21,037 bases of DNA from positions 1 through 21,037 of IMG/VR virus record IMGVR_UViG_3300025450_000148; one strand, given 5' to 3'. The notes under the pieces were generated by a model, which saw only the letters and a program-made list of their open reading frames with translations, was not told the origin of the DNA and ran no database searches. Each line of letters starts with the position of its first letter. Position 1 is the stretch's first letter. A program made the translations under genes and the position numbers. Below, piece by piece: positions 11,401 through 17,886 of this stretch. This DNA comes from a virus.

Positions 11401-14400
11401 ACGTTATTGCGTTCTTATGAAGAGTTGCCCCAAAGAATTAGGGAACAAGCTGAACGTGACGGTGCAGCGGACAGAATCCCCGGCGCTTATGACACGCAAA
11501 CAAACCACGTTTATTTGATTGCAAACAAACTGTTTACCAGCAGAGACATTATTGATACGTTAGCGCACGAAGTTATTGGTCACTACGGCATTCGTTCTAT
11601 ATTGGGCGAAAGCTACGGTCGGATAATGGATCAGTTGTACGAGGGCAACAAAGCTGTGCGCGAAGCAGCTCAAGCCAAGATGCAAGGCTCCAAAGCGCTT
11701 GACCGTAGAACCGCAGTTGAAGAAGTCTTGGCTACGATGGCTGAAGACCCCAAGAACTTTGAGCAACGCTCACTGGTTCAAAAGCTTGTTGCGCTTGTCA
11801 AGAACGGGATTGCCAAACTGTTCGGACAAAAGGTCTCTGACGATGACGTACGAGAACTACTCAAGAACGCGCACTCGTTTGTTATTGAGGGCAAAGGCGA
11901 GCCCGGCAAGGGCGCTGCTCCAATTAAAACACTGTTTCGCAAAACAGCAGAGTACGGTGCAGACAACGACTTGACCGAATTTGCTAAGAAGGTAATCGCT
12001 GAACCTAAGTCATTTAAGGAACAATTTAAACCGTCTAGCCTCGCACTGCAAGCCGAAATGCAAGCGGTGGATATGCGGGCTCCTTTGCGTGAAGCACTGC
12101 GTGCTGGCGCTGAAGGCATTAATCGTCCTGAGCTGTTTAAGCAGGCGATGTACCACATTACCAAGAACGACCAGAAGGTTTCGCTTGCCATGACGACCAT
12201 GAGCAACGGGCCGTTGGAAGTTTATCGCGATACCAAAGGTTTGTATGGTGTGCGCAGCACCAACAAGAACAGCGGTGCAGATGTGTTCAAGGCTATTTCG
12301 GCCATTCCCCAAGGAAATGCGCAAGCCAAAGTTAATTTGGCGACAGCATACATGATTGCTCAGCGTGCCAATAACAAGGGCGTTAACCGTTTGGACATTG
12401 GCGCTCTTGGTATCAAGCAAGCAGACCTAGACTCAGCGCTGGCAGCAGCCAATGCTAACCCTACACTGCGCCGTGCACTCGAAGATGTTCGCGCTAAGTA
12501 CAACGCCTACAACGAAGGGCTGATTAAGTTTAATGTAGACACAGGCGCTATCCCTGCCAGCATGGCAAAAGAACTGCTTAAAGAAGGCGACTTCGTTCCG
12601 TTCTACCGTGTGGATAAAAATGGTAACGCGTCTTTGGTATTTAACGACAACGTGAAGATCCAAATTGGTGACGTGCGTCACCAGCCGTACTTGGACAAAC
12701 TCAAAGCAGGTGAAACCAAAATTTTGCCGTTGAACGAGTCCATGCTGCAAAACACCTTGTTGTTGACCGACAAGGCCATGACCACGCTGGCTCAAAAATC
12801 TGTAGCCTATGCGCTGCAAGAGATTGGCAAGGGGCGTATCCCACCAGACAGCGACTCGTTGGTTATTCACAAAGGCAACGGCCCTGCCGACCCGAGCGTC
12901 ATTCACTTCCAACAAGCGCCCGATCCTAATAACCCAAAAGACGACGGCAAGCGTTGGATTAAGGTTGACACCAAGGGCACGCTGATGGAGGGCGTAGATC
13001 CCACGCTAGTAGTCAAGAGCCTTGAGGGTACACAACTTGCATTACCTGCCGGATTAAAACTGGCTGGCGCTGCTTCTGATTTGTTGCGCACAGGCGCTAC
13101 CCGCACACCGCTGTATATTGCCCACCAGCTATTACGCGATCCTATGGCGGCTACGATGACCGGCGGTGTGCGAAGCAACCCGTTTATGGCAGTACTTCGT
13201 GCAGGTAAAAATTACGTTCAGTTGCTTCGCGGCACTAGCGACACAGGCAAAGCGCTGATTGAAAAAGGGTTGATTCAAAGCGGCATCTTCAAAGGCGACA
13301 AGAGTGACATCTCTAAGTTTGCCTTACAGCTTGCTGACGGTAAAGACCTAAGCTCCATTGAAAGATTGGTTCGGTTTGCCGACAAAGCCGCGATGGAAGC
13401 GGATGCTGCCACGCGTACGTTGGTTTACGAAGACGCGATTAAGCAAGGGTTGTCTGAAGTTGAAGCGGACATGGCGACGATGGAGTCTATGAACTTCCAC
13501 AAGCGCGGCGCTTCTGCTACGGTGCAGTACCTCAACCGCATGATACCTTTCTACAACTCGCAGATCCAAGGGTTGAATGTATTGGCTAAAGCGGCTATGG
13601 GCAAAATGCCGTACGAAGAACAGCTCAACATCAAGCGTAAGTTCTTTAACAATGCTTTCTTGCTGGCTATGGGCGGTTTGACCTACGGCATGGCAATGGC
13701 TGACAACGACTACTACAAGAACGCCAAACCGTATGACCGCTACACAAACATGTTTGTGTTTTTGCCCGGTGTTCAAGAGCCTGTGAAGATTCCAATTCCC
13801 TATGAAGTGGGTTGGTTCTTCTCACTCGGTGCGGCAGCAGCCGATGCTATGCGGGGCGAGGTGCGCGGTGAAGACCAGCGCCGGGGCTTGGCTAAGATGT
13901 TCTTGAACTCTGTTCCGGGTTATAGCAGTCAAATTGGCGGTCTGCCTGTTCCACAGCTGTTCCGTCCTTCGGCAGAAGTTGCGACCAATTTGGACTTTAA
14001 TACCGGCCAGCCGATTGTGTCTGCACGACTGGCGAAGCTGGATCCCGCCGAACAATACACCAACCGCACAACCGAGATCGCTAAATATTTTGGTCAGGTG
14101 ACGGGTGTATCTCCAATTATGGCCGAACATTTAGTGCGCGGGTACTTCGGTCAAATCCCGCTAGCCGCAGCTGCGGCTGCTGAAAGCCTATTCAAACCTG
14201 CTGGCGCTGCTCCTACTGCCCGCGCTTCTGATTTGCCTTTCATTGGCAGTGCGTTCCAAAGACGCTACGGCGGCGCTGAGCAAGAAGCGATGTACCAAAC
14301 GGCCACTGAATCAATTCAAAAACTGGATGCTTTTAACAGCATGAAGAAAGAAGGCCGAGGTCAGGATGCGCGAGACTACTTCTTGCGCAACCGCGAAGAG

Positions 14401-14607
14401 TTGATGATCGCCCCCGCCGCTCAAAAATACGAGCAACTCATGGGTAAGTTGAACGCCGACACTCGGATGATCCAAGCCCGTAACATGAGCCCGGACGAGA
14501 AGCGTGCAAGGCTGGATAGGTTGGATGCTGCGCGTGAACAAATCTCCACGCAGTTCTTAGCTGCTACTGAGAAGATCAAGGCTTCCGGTAAAACAGCACT
14601 CCAATAA
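5419..14607 (+). CDS. Giant (3062 aa) polyvalent-type virion protein with metallopeptidase-like and LPD38-like regions
   Basis: It starts at ATG 5419 with AAGAG at 5408-5412. Residues 4-33 carry a short motif (GRIYHVEGPEGASQQDI) that recurs at the N-termini of phage internal proteins. Residues 136-172 are hydrophobic and Ala/Gly-rich and could insert in a membrane. Residues about 322-1950 are charged, Q/E/K/A-rich and probably a very long coiled coil. Near residue 1975 a compact module begins, with HEVIGHYG at 2050-2057 and EEVLA at 2101-2105, as in zinc metallopeptidases of large polyvalent proteins. The C-terminal region has FVPFYRV, then TRTPLYIAHQLLRDP, then FYNSQIQGLN and YYKNAKPYDR, ending the LPD38-like region at about 2690-2920. 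It is more than twice the size of T7 gp16. I infer a capsid-internal protein ejected into the host, where the protease could act. Metallopeptidase activity and LPD38 assignment are by recall of motifs, not a search. I see no RNA polymerase, methyltransferase or helicase motifs. Confidence 0.82.
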   Translation: MPVYNVQAPNGRIYHVEGPEGASQQDIFNFVLAQDPSAGNAPKPATGIMGAFGSGLEQGIGETARGLGEATGIQSLINYGREKAAAAQSYQPYTEEQFQADKARPGILPTLGAYAQKYGEEIAQGTGSMIGRYAAPTLAGTAAVAALPEAAVAGMGAGTLLAVKEGAFAAVNAPTYIGQEIAKQKDRGEEPNYLRAVGYGIAHAAVDQLTGHILNAPMRGVLGKTAAEEAAPLAKEVLAGRMTAEEASQQLSGTMRNVIQGTGQNAVLGTGMMVSHTMLDRAEEGKSLISPDAMEAYGTATMGALGMAPIFGFMHGRGAREAATRTLDSAEQVRTDLLAEHQRQLDLLDTQQKEAYQQTDTYLVDLQDKAASYGQQLVQLKEVMKGTPDPADQVAVAEKQRARQEYQELIKSDEYKDFQKELQAAVPRIREMQKRIGEQQTQADYEKAMQQQGAQADIFGNVAQADNSDLAQLQAIAAQHAELEKQRQQALEDNNQQLADVLQARQVTAKNQMENLAPNPVEYAANVRYLQERMKDAQKTFSEAQDTQTAAQASNQYHQFNEALTNLKKYEPYVAKQDTDTLEKLYKKLQKAKDTGDMDVAKDLIPKIQKLETTPELFGTENKIQDYEDLLASQMSAGREQAEAERQNLPYEPNFLQKQQALAQRGFDIPGLDFKRTRLQQEIEYLQKLADQKGQRTDLEQAIYAKRLDDAKSAMADHNRAIELAQEIEQLQGQPEHEKAITLLQAELDKLQAKPEPQQFETEQAFKDRDAQAKELQKQIVDLQKQAQQEPLPEEKQKELADKQQEFETLQNKIANEERRRNTTEVADNILTDASDEKVSDLVDQMLEKSSQHLTGEGFDTMNQRKGWADSRDEAKDKREESFLDLLDAVRSDDKIDQSQIPRHTRSFADNSVNEVNLNRLLNGGEALHPEAATALRAKLMSIADSIESGISAKAFATQESAALTAKKEQYKNALSEIKKAKDLFAAATTPEGKVIRQRAVDEAVRTRNRIVHEYEAIKFKEFADSAESLIESYSHVIKEEKKQRAADTAVDRRQRILERLQENQQSINALSEKIKRAGNPKGEKLEQLNAWKDQRKALIEESNNLKKGYNQRNLAEESVAPESLEVRQMRQQLRVIENQLENTTLQMSPRVREQLEAARDSIKNKLGAPTEAPEAYKESTALLPGIVRGAAVEANKGITPEKLTEARTAMGDARTRVETLRAALKNTGNEPIYFREVAQRIRTDVNEFDRQLEQTPNSIQLAKLSPAYEQKRKDITYFENLAKVAEAGKGNYRAKLEAELDKANNNLEKLEASYAALEAQQRRFEAQEDIRRGALPGQRIAENIQAGKTTGYVSPLGKYLTKPKKGISWDIKTETKTEAPKPNTLQQAQAALTQARELTTSLPKLARSLTDNVGQQKALNKQIEILNHTSAKLEKVLSEVYPENKARAIEEELAKVNGELGDAAPLRDIGALYDKIKNGTAKNQLKELNDLIGFLNANVRKASQEVVAVRNKAVELETNRQKSFASKTKYKTEQARLAANKAFSEQHTRLYEEEQAATEKYLQARREQLQLTKAYGEDLRKTLIEQSDKIAELAEQKPALQKQAQETSALHKGLQTILEKAKADAEREVSKQQFAKEQERMARNQALDEAAEAREKLERAKQGAGLKGTRYERDTAGQIGTALQVEAKRRLAEAETNLAKLTADRNATTEQIREATGKVNDITTELDTVYGKAPRKETELGVEKEAFGEQPGPVEGMRLPERKRGPLARNVAGSKRLFQAGARRLTEEGLSVEAANDIGLAHYEAQLKENPKNASVRAKYEAAIEGKSKAEIEASLSNGRRLLGSERSLELVAKREQYRLSMEEQKRAEERYLSARSPEEKAVAQDAFDAAVAASDKAELAYAHARDDYENQHLSKSKRSKADLDFDALGEESVGAAPKALDVGHEEDFEAHDAPPSLFRTVEGTATNGVTHYDRAFEHIGTIIAPWKRRPQITLLRSYEELPQRIREQAERDGAADRIPGAYDTQTNHVYLIANKLFTSRDIIDTLAHEVIGHYGIRSILGESYGRIMDQLYEGNKAVREAAQAKMQGSKALDRRTAVEEVLATMAEDPKNFEQRSLVQKLVALVKNGIAKLFGQKVSDDDVRELLKNAHSFVIEGKGEPGKGAAPIKTLFRKTAEYGADNDLTEFAKKVIAEPKSFKEQFKPSSLALQAEMQAVDMRAPLREALRAGAEGINRPELFKQAMYHITKNDQKVSLAMTTMSNGPLEVYRDTKGLYGVRSTNKNSGADVFKAISAIPQGNAQAKVNLATAYMIAQRANNKGVNRLDIGALGIKQADLDSALAAANANPTLRRALEDVRAKYNAYNEGLIKFNVDTGAIPASMAKELLKEGDFVPFYRVDKNGNASLVFNDNVKIQIGDVRHQPYLDKLKAGETKILPLNESMLQNTLLLTDKAMTTLAQKSVAYALQEIGKGRIPPDSDSLVIHKGNGPADPSVIHFQQAPDPNNPKDDGKRWIKVDTKGTLMEGVDPTLVVKSLEGTQLALPAGLKLAGAASDLLRTGATRTPLYIAHQLLRDPMAATMTGGVRSNPFMAVLRAGKNYVQLLRGTSDTGKALIEKGLIQSGIFKGDKSDISKFALQLADGKDLSSIERLVRFADKAAMEADAATRTLVYEDAIKQGLSEVEADMATMESMNFHKRGASATVQYLNRMIPFYNSQIQGLNVLAKAAMGKMPYEEQLNIKRKFFNNAFLLAMGGLTYGMAMADNDYYKNAKPYDRYTNMFVFLPGVQEPVKIPIPYEVGWFFSLGAAAADAMRGEVRGEDQRRGLAKMFLNSVPGYSSQIGGLPVPQLFRPSAEVATNLDFNTGQPIVSARLAKLDPAEQYTNRTTEIAKYFGQVTGVSPIMAEHLVRGYFGQIPLAAAAAAESLFKPAGAAPTARASDLPFIGSAFQRRYGGAEQEAMYQTATESIQKLDAFNSMKKEGRGQDARDYFLRNREELMIAPAAQKYEQLMGKLNADTRMIQARNMSPDEKRARLDRLDAAREQISTQFLAATEKIKASGKTALQ

Positions 14608-14622
14608 GTCCGTCTTTGATCC

Positions 14623-14642
14623 CAACCCGCGCTTGCGGGTTG
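14623..14642. terminator. GC-rich hairpin just after the giant gene
   Basis: CAACCCGC pairs perfectly with GCGGGTTG across a GCTT loop, giving 8 base pairs, 15 bases after the giant gene's stop. No T run follows, so it is not a textbook intrinsic terminator. It may stabilise the mRNA end or act with the neighbouring hairpins. Confidence 0.4.
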
Positions 14643-14654
14643 AAGATGCGTACT

Positions 14655-14698
14655 TCGAGGGCTTTGTTGAGACCCTCGACCCTTATGGGGTCGGGGTC
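14655..14698. promoter_or_regulatory. Two overlapping, mutually exclusive hairpins
   Basis: TCGAGGG (14655-14661) pairs with CCCTCGA (14673-14679). Alternatively, the segment 14671-14682 pairs with 14688-14698, using GACCC/GGGTC and GACCC/GGGTC around one bulged C and a G-U pair. The shared strand means only one can form at a time. The layout resembles alternative terminator structures, but there is no known regulator or leader peptide here. Confidence 0.35.
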
Positions 14699-14700
14699 AA

Positions 14701-14724
14701 GGCAGGGGACAAAAAACCCCTGCC
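14701..14724. terminator. Possible bidirectional terminator hairpin between convergent genes
   Basis: GGCAGGGG (14701-14708) pairs with CCCCTGCC (14717-14724) across an A-rich 8-base loop, in the gap between the convergent late and early units. In the - strand RNA it lies 6 bases after the primase-helicase stop and its loop is U-rich. Neither side has a long U run after the stem, so termination strength is uncertain. The location strongly suggests a shared end for both transcripts. Confidence 0.5.
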
Positions 14725-14729
14725 CCCTC

Positions 14730-17678
14730 TCAACTTTTGCCCAAGGCCAGAGGATTCGTAAACTCTTCAACCTCGTTCTCCTTGCGGGATATCTTGATGA
14801 CGTTCACCCGCATCGGTGGGCCGCTGGTCTTGGATAGCAAGTCCTTCTTGGGGACATACGACACCATGAACTTGGACTCCAACTGCTTTTTGAGCGTGGA
14901 GTAGCCAAAGCTGTGGTGAGCGCAGTACGACTTGAGTAAGCGCTCCTCGATGTAGAAGTCCACGTAGCCAGCCGCCACACCGTGTTCGATGCGTCCCATG
15001 ACCTCGCTGCGGGTAGTATGCTTGTCTATCGCGGTATCGGCTCCCAAGCTTGCGAGGACGCTTGCCTTCTCACCGTAGCGGATGATGACGAACTTACCGT
15101 AGTACTCCTGCACAAAGCCGTTGACAATATCCTCGGCGTCCCGCTTACCGGCCTTCATTGCAGCGCGGCTGATTTCAATTACCTTGCGGCAGCTCTCCAG
15201 CAACGGCTCAACAGGCACGTCCACGATACCCGCATACTTACGACTAAAGTGAATAGCAGCGCTTGCCATGCAAGCGATACCAGCCATCCAGAAGCGCTCA
15301 TCATTGGGTGCACTGAAGTACTTGTACATGCGTGTGATGGTCTCAGGCACAAAGCTCGACAGTTCGTCCACACTGTTGACCATGTAACGCACCCACGCAT
15401 CTCCGGCCACGGCGTAGTTCTTCTGAATCGACTTGATGATCTCCACCTCTTCGGCGTTCCACTCAAGCTTCTCGTCCATGACCCACTCCAGCAAGCGGCG
15501 CAGTTCACCTTCCGAAGAGTGCTTGCGAGCGCCCGTCATGTAGTCAACCGCGTGGGTGTTGGATGAGAAGATCGCAACGGCTTGCCAAGTAGACAGGTTC
15601 AAACGCTCTTTGTTAGCACCGGACTCCATGCGTTCCTTGCCTCGGCCTTCGCTGACCGTCATGGTCATACCGGGGAACCACTCGAAATCTTCCCGAGCCT
15701 TGGTCGTAATTTCATCGCTGATGAACGGGCCGCTGTGCACCAGACCCAAGCGCTGTTGCATAGCCACAGGAGACGTGCCCGAGCCAGTGCGGTAGTGGAT
15801 AGGATGACCCCAGATTGAGGCCGCGCCGTCCAGCGCCAAAGACTTACCAGTGCCTGACTCGGTTGAGCAGCAGTGCACAGTCAGACCGTACAGACCAGTA
15901 AAGCGCATCAACGGTGAGCCAGCGCCCATGAAGATGACCGCCAAGTGATCCCACATTTCGCGAGCCACCAGCATCTTGATGAACTTAGCCCACGTGTCCA
16001 GACCGCCAGTGATCTGCGTGTTGCTCGTCAGGTTCTCCAGCCCCGGCATGGGGATGCGAACCGGCTCTTGATCGCGCTTGTACACCATGTTAGCGTGAAC
16101 GAAGCTATCGTCTTTCTGCCAGCCGTAGTGCAGGGGCACTCGGATTGGTACGCGCTCGTCACTCATCTTAGCCACGGACGCACGAACGTAGTCAGCCAAA
16201 TTCTTATCGTTGCCTGAACCAAACGCAGACAGGATGTTCTGTGCAGCTAGTACCTTCACAGTCTCGTCCTTACTCACCATAGCCTTTTGGGGCATGATGA
16301 TCTCTTGCGTGCCGTAGGTGCGGCAAGCCAGCAAGTGAACCACGTGTTCACCGTCAATGTTCAGGATGTCCACAGGGAACAAATCAAAAGGCAGCAGCAT
16401 GACTTGGCGCTTCATCTTGTTGCCGTTGGCGTCCACGTCTTCCTTCTCTTGGAAGATGCCACCGCGCTGACCGTAGGCGTAGCCTCTGGGCGGCTCGGGG
16501 CGTAGGATGCGTTCTGCTTCGCCGTCTTCAACTTGAACCTCAATAACTGTAGGTTCGGTGACGGTCGCCACTTCGCGGCCCAGCGCCAGTGGGTTGGTAA
16601 TCTTGCCCCAGTTTGGGCAGTTGGGACACACGCCCGGATTCTCGGAGTCGAACTTGGTGCAGGGGTACGGCCCTTTGATCTCAGCCAATTTTTGCCGCAT
16701 CCTATCCTCAGTATAGGGGTGCAGCTTGCTCAGCCAGATCGCGGCCTTTTCACCGTCTTCACACTTCTGAGCAATGCTCAAGTGCGCTCTCCACAGCGGC
16801 TCCATGCCGTCCTCGGTCGCGTTCTCAACGTAGTATCGGAGTTGTTCGCAGCCTTGACCAGCTTTGGTAGCTTTGAAAATTTTTCCGAACTTGGTCACGC
16901 TGTTCTCGAACAGTTTGATCGCCGTTGGTTCTGCGCTTGGGCGCACTCCCGGCAAGGTGAGCGTTGGGCCGCTCGGGGCTTTCACTTCGTAAGCTGTGCC
17001 GACCAGATGCTTGGTGACAAGCGCCTTGATGTCCTCGAACTCAAAGTGGTCGCCCTCATTTTGGAATACGACCTTGGTCAGTCCACGAACTTTCTTCTTG
17101 CCCTTCACGCCGTTGTTCACGGTGTCAGGTACGCGCAAGACTCGGGACGCATCCGCAGTCACAGTCTGGTCAATGTCGAGCTTCTTTTGAAAGCACAAGC
17201 GCTTGAACGCCTCGGCCACAGGTTTCCACTCTTCAATGTCCACCGTGTCTTTGAACGGCCAGTAGGCATGAACGCCACCACCAGACGCGACCATCCAAGG
17301 GTTGCCCAGATCGGACAGCCCAACCCCATCAGCAAAGTGCATGATTGCGTGGACGGCAGCTTCGGCTGACGCGTAAGCTTTTTTAGAGATGACACCCGTT
17401 GAAGGATCGGGAATATCCTCGGGGTGATTGCAGTCAACATCAACGGCCAGACACTTTACGTTGCGCACGTTGTCCTTGACGCGGGTAGCTTCCTCGCCAA
17501 ATGTACCAAGTGCAAAGTAAATGTCGTAACCGTTCTTCTTCCACAAGTCCAGCTTAGGCAACGCTTCCTCAAGCTGGTCTACGTACACGTGCTCTTTTTT
17601 CCGAGTAAGCTCTGCGAAGCAGTACTTACCGTTTCCCGGGGGCGGCAAAACCTCCGCTAGAAACTCAAGCGGTTGCAT
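14730..17678 (-). CDS. Primase-polymerase / helicase fusion (AEP-like N-terminus, DUF927-like ATPase C-terminus)
   Basis: The 982-residue replication enzyme probably makes primers and unwinds DNA at the phage fork. The N-terminal region resembles archaeo-eukaryotic primases: LAVDVD with D80 and D82, SGGGVHAYW with H137, and DASRVLRVPDTVN (176-188). A linker has regularly spaced Cys and Trp. Next comes a Cys cluster, C340-x10-C351-x2-C354, in a CPNCPNWGKI context, probably a zinc site although a fourth ligand is not obvious. The C-terminal ATPase has ESGTGKS (607-613, Walker A), FISDE (652-656, Walker B), SSNT (705-708, sensor-like) and ELRR (725-728, candidate arginine finger). This fits DUF927/SF3-like phage helicases. 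The start at ATG 17678 is supported by GAAGG six bases upstream. It is the last gene of the early unit. Primase versus full primase-polymerase activity cannot be told from motifs. Confidence 0.85.
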   Translation of the reverse strand: MQPLEFLAEVLPPPGNGKYCFAELTRKKEHVYVDQLEEALPKLDLWKKNGYDIYFALGTFGEEATRVKDNVRNVKCLAVDVDCNHPEDIPDPSTGVISKKAYASAEAAVHAIMHFADGVGLSDLGNPWMVASGGGVHAYWPFKDTVDIEEWKPVAEAFKRLCFQKKLDIDQTVTADASRVLRVPDTVNNGVKGKKKVRGLTKVVFQNEGDHFEFEDIKALVTKHLVGTAYEVKAPSGPTLTLPGVRPSAEPTAIKLFENSVTKFGKIFKATKAGQGCEQLRYYVENATEDGMEPLWRAHLSIAQKCEDGEKAAIWLSKLHPYTEDRMRQKLAEIKGPYPCTKFDSENPGVCPNCPNWGKITNPLALGREVATVTEPTVIEVQVEDGEAERILRPEPPRGYAYGQRGGIFQEKEDVDANGNKMKRQVMLLPFDLFPVDILNIDGEHVVHLLACRTYGTQEIIMPQKAMVSKDETVKVLAAQNILSAFGSGNDKNLADYVRASVAKMSDERVPIRVPLHYGWQKDDSFVHANMVYKRDQEPVRIPMPGLENLTSNTQITGGLDTWAKFIKMLVAREMWDHLAVIFMGAGSPLMRFTGLYGLTVHCCSTESGTGKSLALDGAASIWGHPIHYRTGSGTSPVAMQQRLGLVHSGPFISDEITTKAREDFEWFPGMTMTVSEGRGKERMESGANKERLNLSTWQAVAIFSSNTHAVDYMTGARKHSSEGELRRLLEWVMDEKLEWNAEEVEIIKSIQKNYAVAGDAWVRYMVNSVDELSSFVPETITRMYKYFSAPNDERFWMAGIACMASAAIHFSRKYAGIVDVPVEPLLESCRKVIEISRAAMKAGKRDAEDIVNGFVQEYYGKFVIIRYGEKASVLASLGADTAIDKHTTRSEVMGRIEHGVAAGYVDFYIEERLLKSYCAHHSFGYSTLKKQLESKFMVSYVPKKDLLSKTSGPPMRVNVIKISRKENEVEEFTNPLALGKS

Positions 17679-17685
17679 AGGTTAC

Positions 17686-17690
17686 CTTCG
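17686..17690 (-). promoter_or_regulatory. Ribosome binding site of the primase-helicase gene
   Basis: On the - strand, GAAGG lies six bases before ATG 17678. It falls in the 19-base gap after the 62-residue gene and fixes the start. Confidence 0.6.
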
Positions 17691-17697
17691 GGTTGGA

Positions 17698-17886
17698 TTA
17701 AGAGAAGTCGAGTTCTAGTTGACGTGGGTCTACGTGTTTCTCTTCAAGCCAGTTCTTTTCTGTGCGGCGCAAAATTTCAGTAACCCAGTTGGCGGGCAAC
17801 TTGTCAGCACCAATCAGGTGGGCGTAGTTTTTGAGTTCTTGGTTGGTGAGGAATTGAGGTTGTAGACTTTGCATATTCTGATCCAT
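17698..17886 (-). CDS. Small conserved-looking phage protein, 62 aa
   Basis: It has no domain I can name. It is acidic and helical, with LTNQELKNYAHLIGADKLP followed by WVTEILRRTE and a short tail ending in LELDFS. This pattern (an ELxxYA helix, LPxxW, then a helix with Arg pairs) recurs in small phage early proteins, in my recollection. The start is ambiguous. ATG 17886 has AAGAAG only one base away, while the second Met at 17874 has the same purine stretch about 13 bases upstream. The gene overlaps the preceding helix-turn-helix gene by 73 bases in another frame and ends 19 bases before the primase-helicase gene. Such overlap suggests translational coupling or reinitiation. It may be a partner or modulator of replication, but this is only suggested by position. 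Confidence 0.6.
   Translation of the reverse strand: MDQNMQSLQPQFLTNQELKNYAHLIGADKLPANWVTEILRRTEKNWLEEKHVDPRQLELDFS

Larger units (their letters stand above)
14606..14761 (+). other. Coding-like reading frame without canonical start, after the giant gene
   Basis: In the +1 frame relative to the giant gene, the bases after its stop read as a protein-like sequence (VFDPNPRLRVEDAYFEG, then FVETLDPYGVGVKAGDKKP) up to TAA at 14759-14761. First codon positions are rich in G, as in real genes. However, the frame has no ATG or GTG, only TTG at 14633 without a ribosome binding site. It also overlaps the end of the convergent primase gene by 32 bases. It could be a +1 frameshift extension of the giant protein, a gene remnant, or chance. 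Confidence 0.2.

Noticed and set aside
5419-14607. Giant protein as an N4-type virion RNA polymerase
   Set aside because: The size is similar, but I see no single-subunit RNA polymerase catalytic motifs, and the C-terminal half is explained by metallopeptidase and LPD38-like patterns.
16533-17369. Long + strand open frame (278 codons) inside the primase-helicase gene
   Set aside because: It lies entirely antisense to a gene with clear primase motifs, has no ribosome binding site, and its product shows no recognisable motif; it is a by-product of the opposite strand's codon use.
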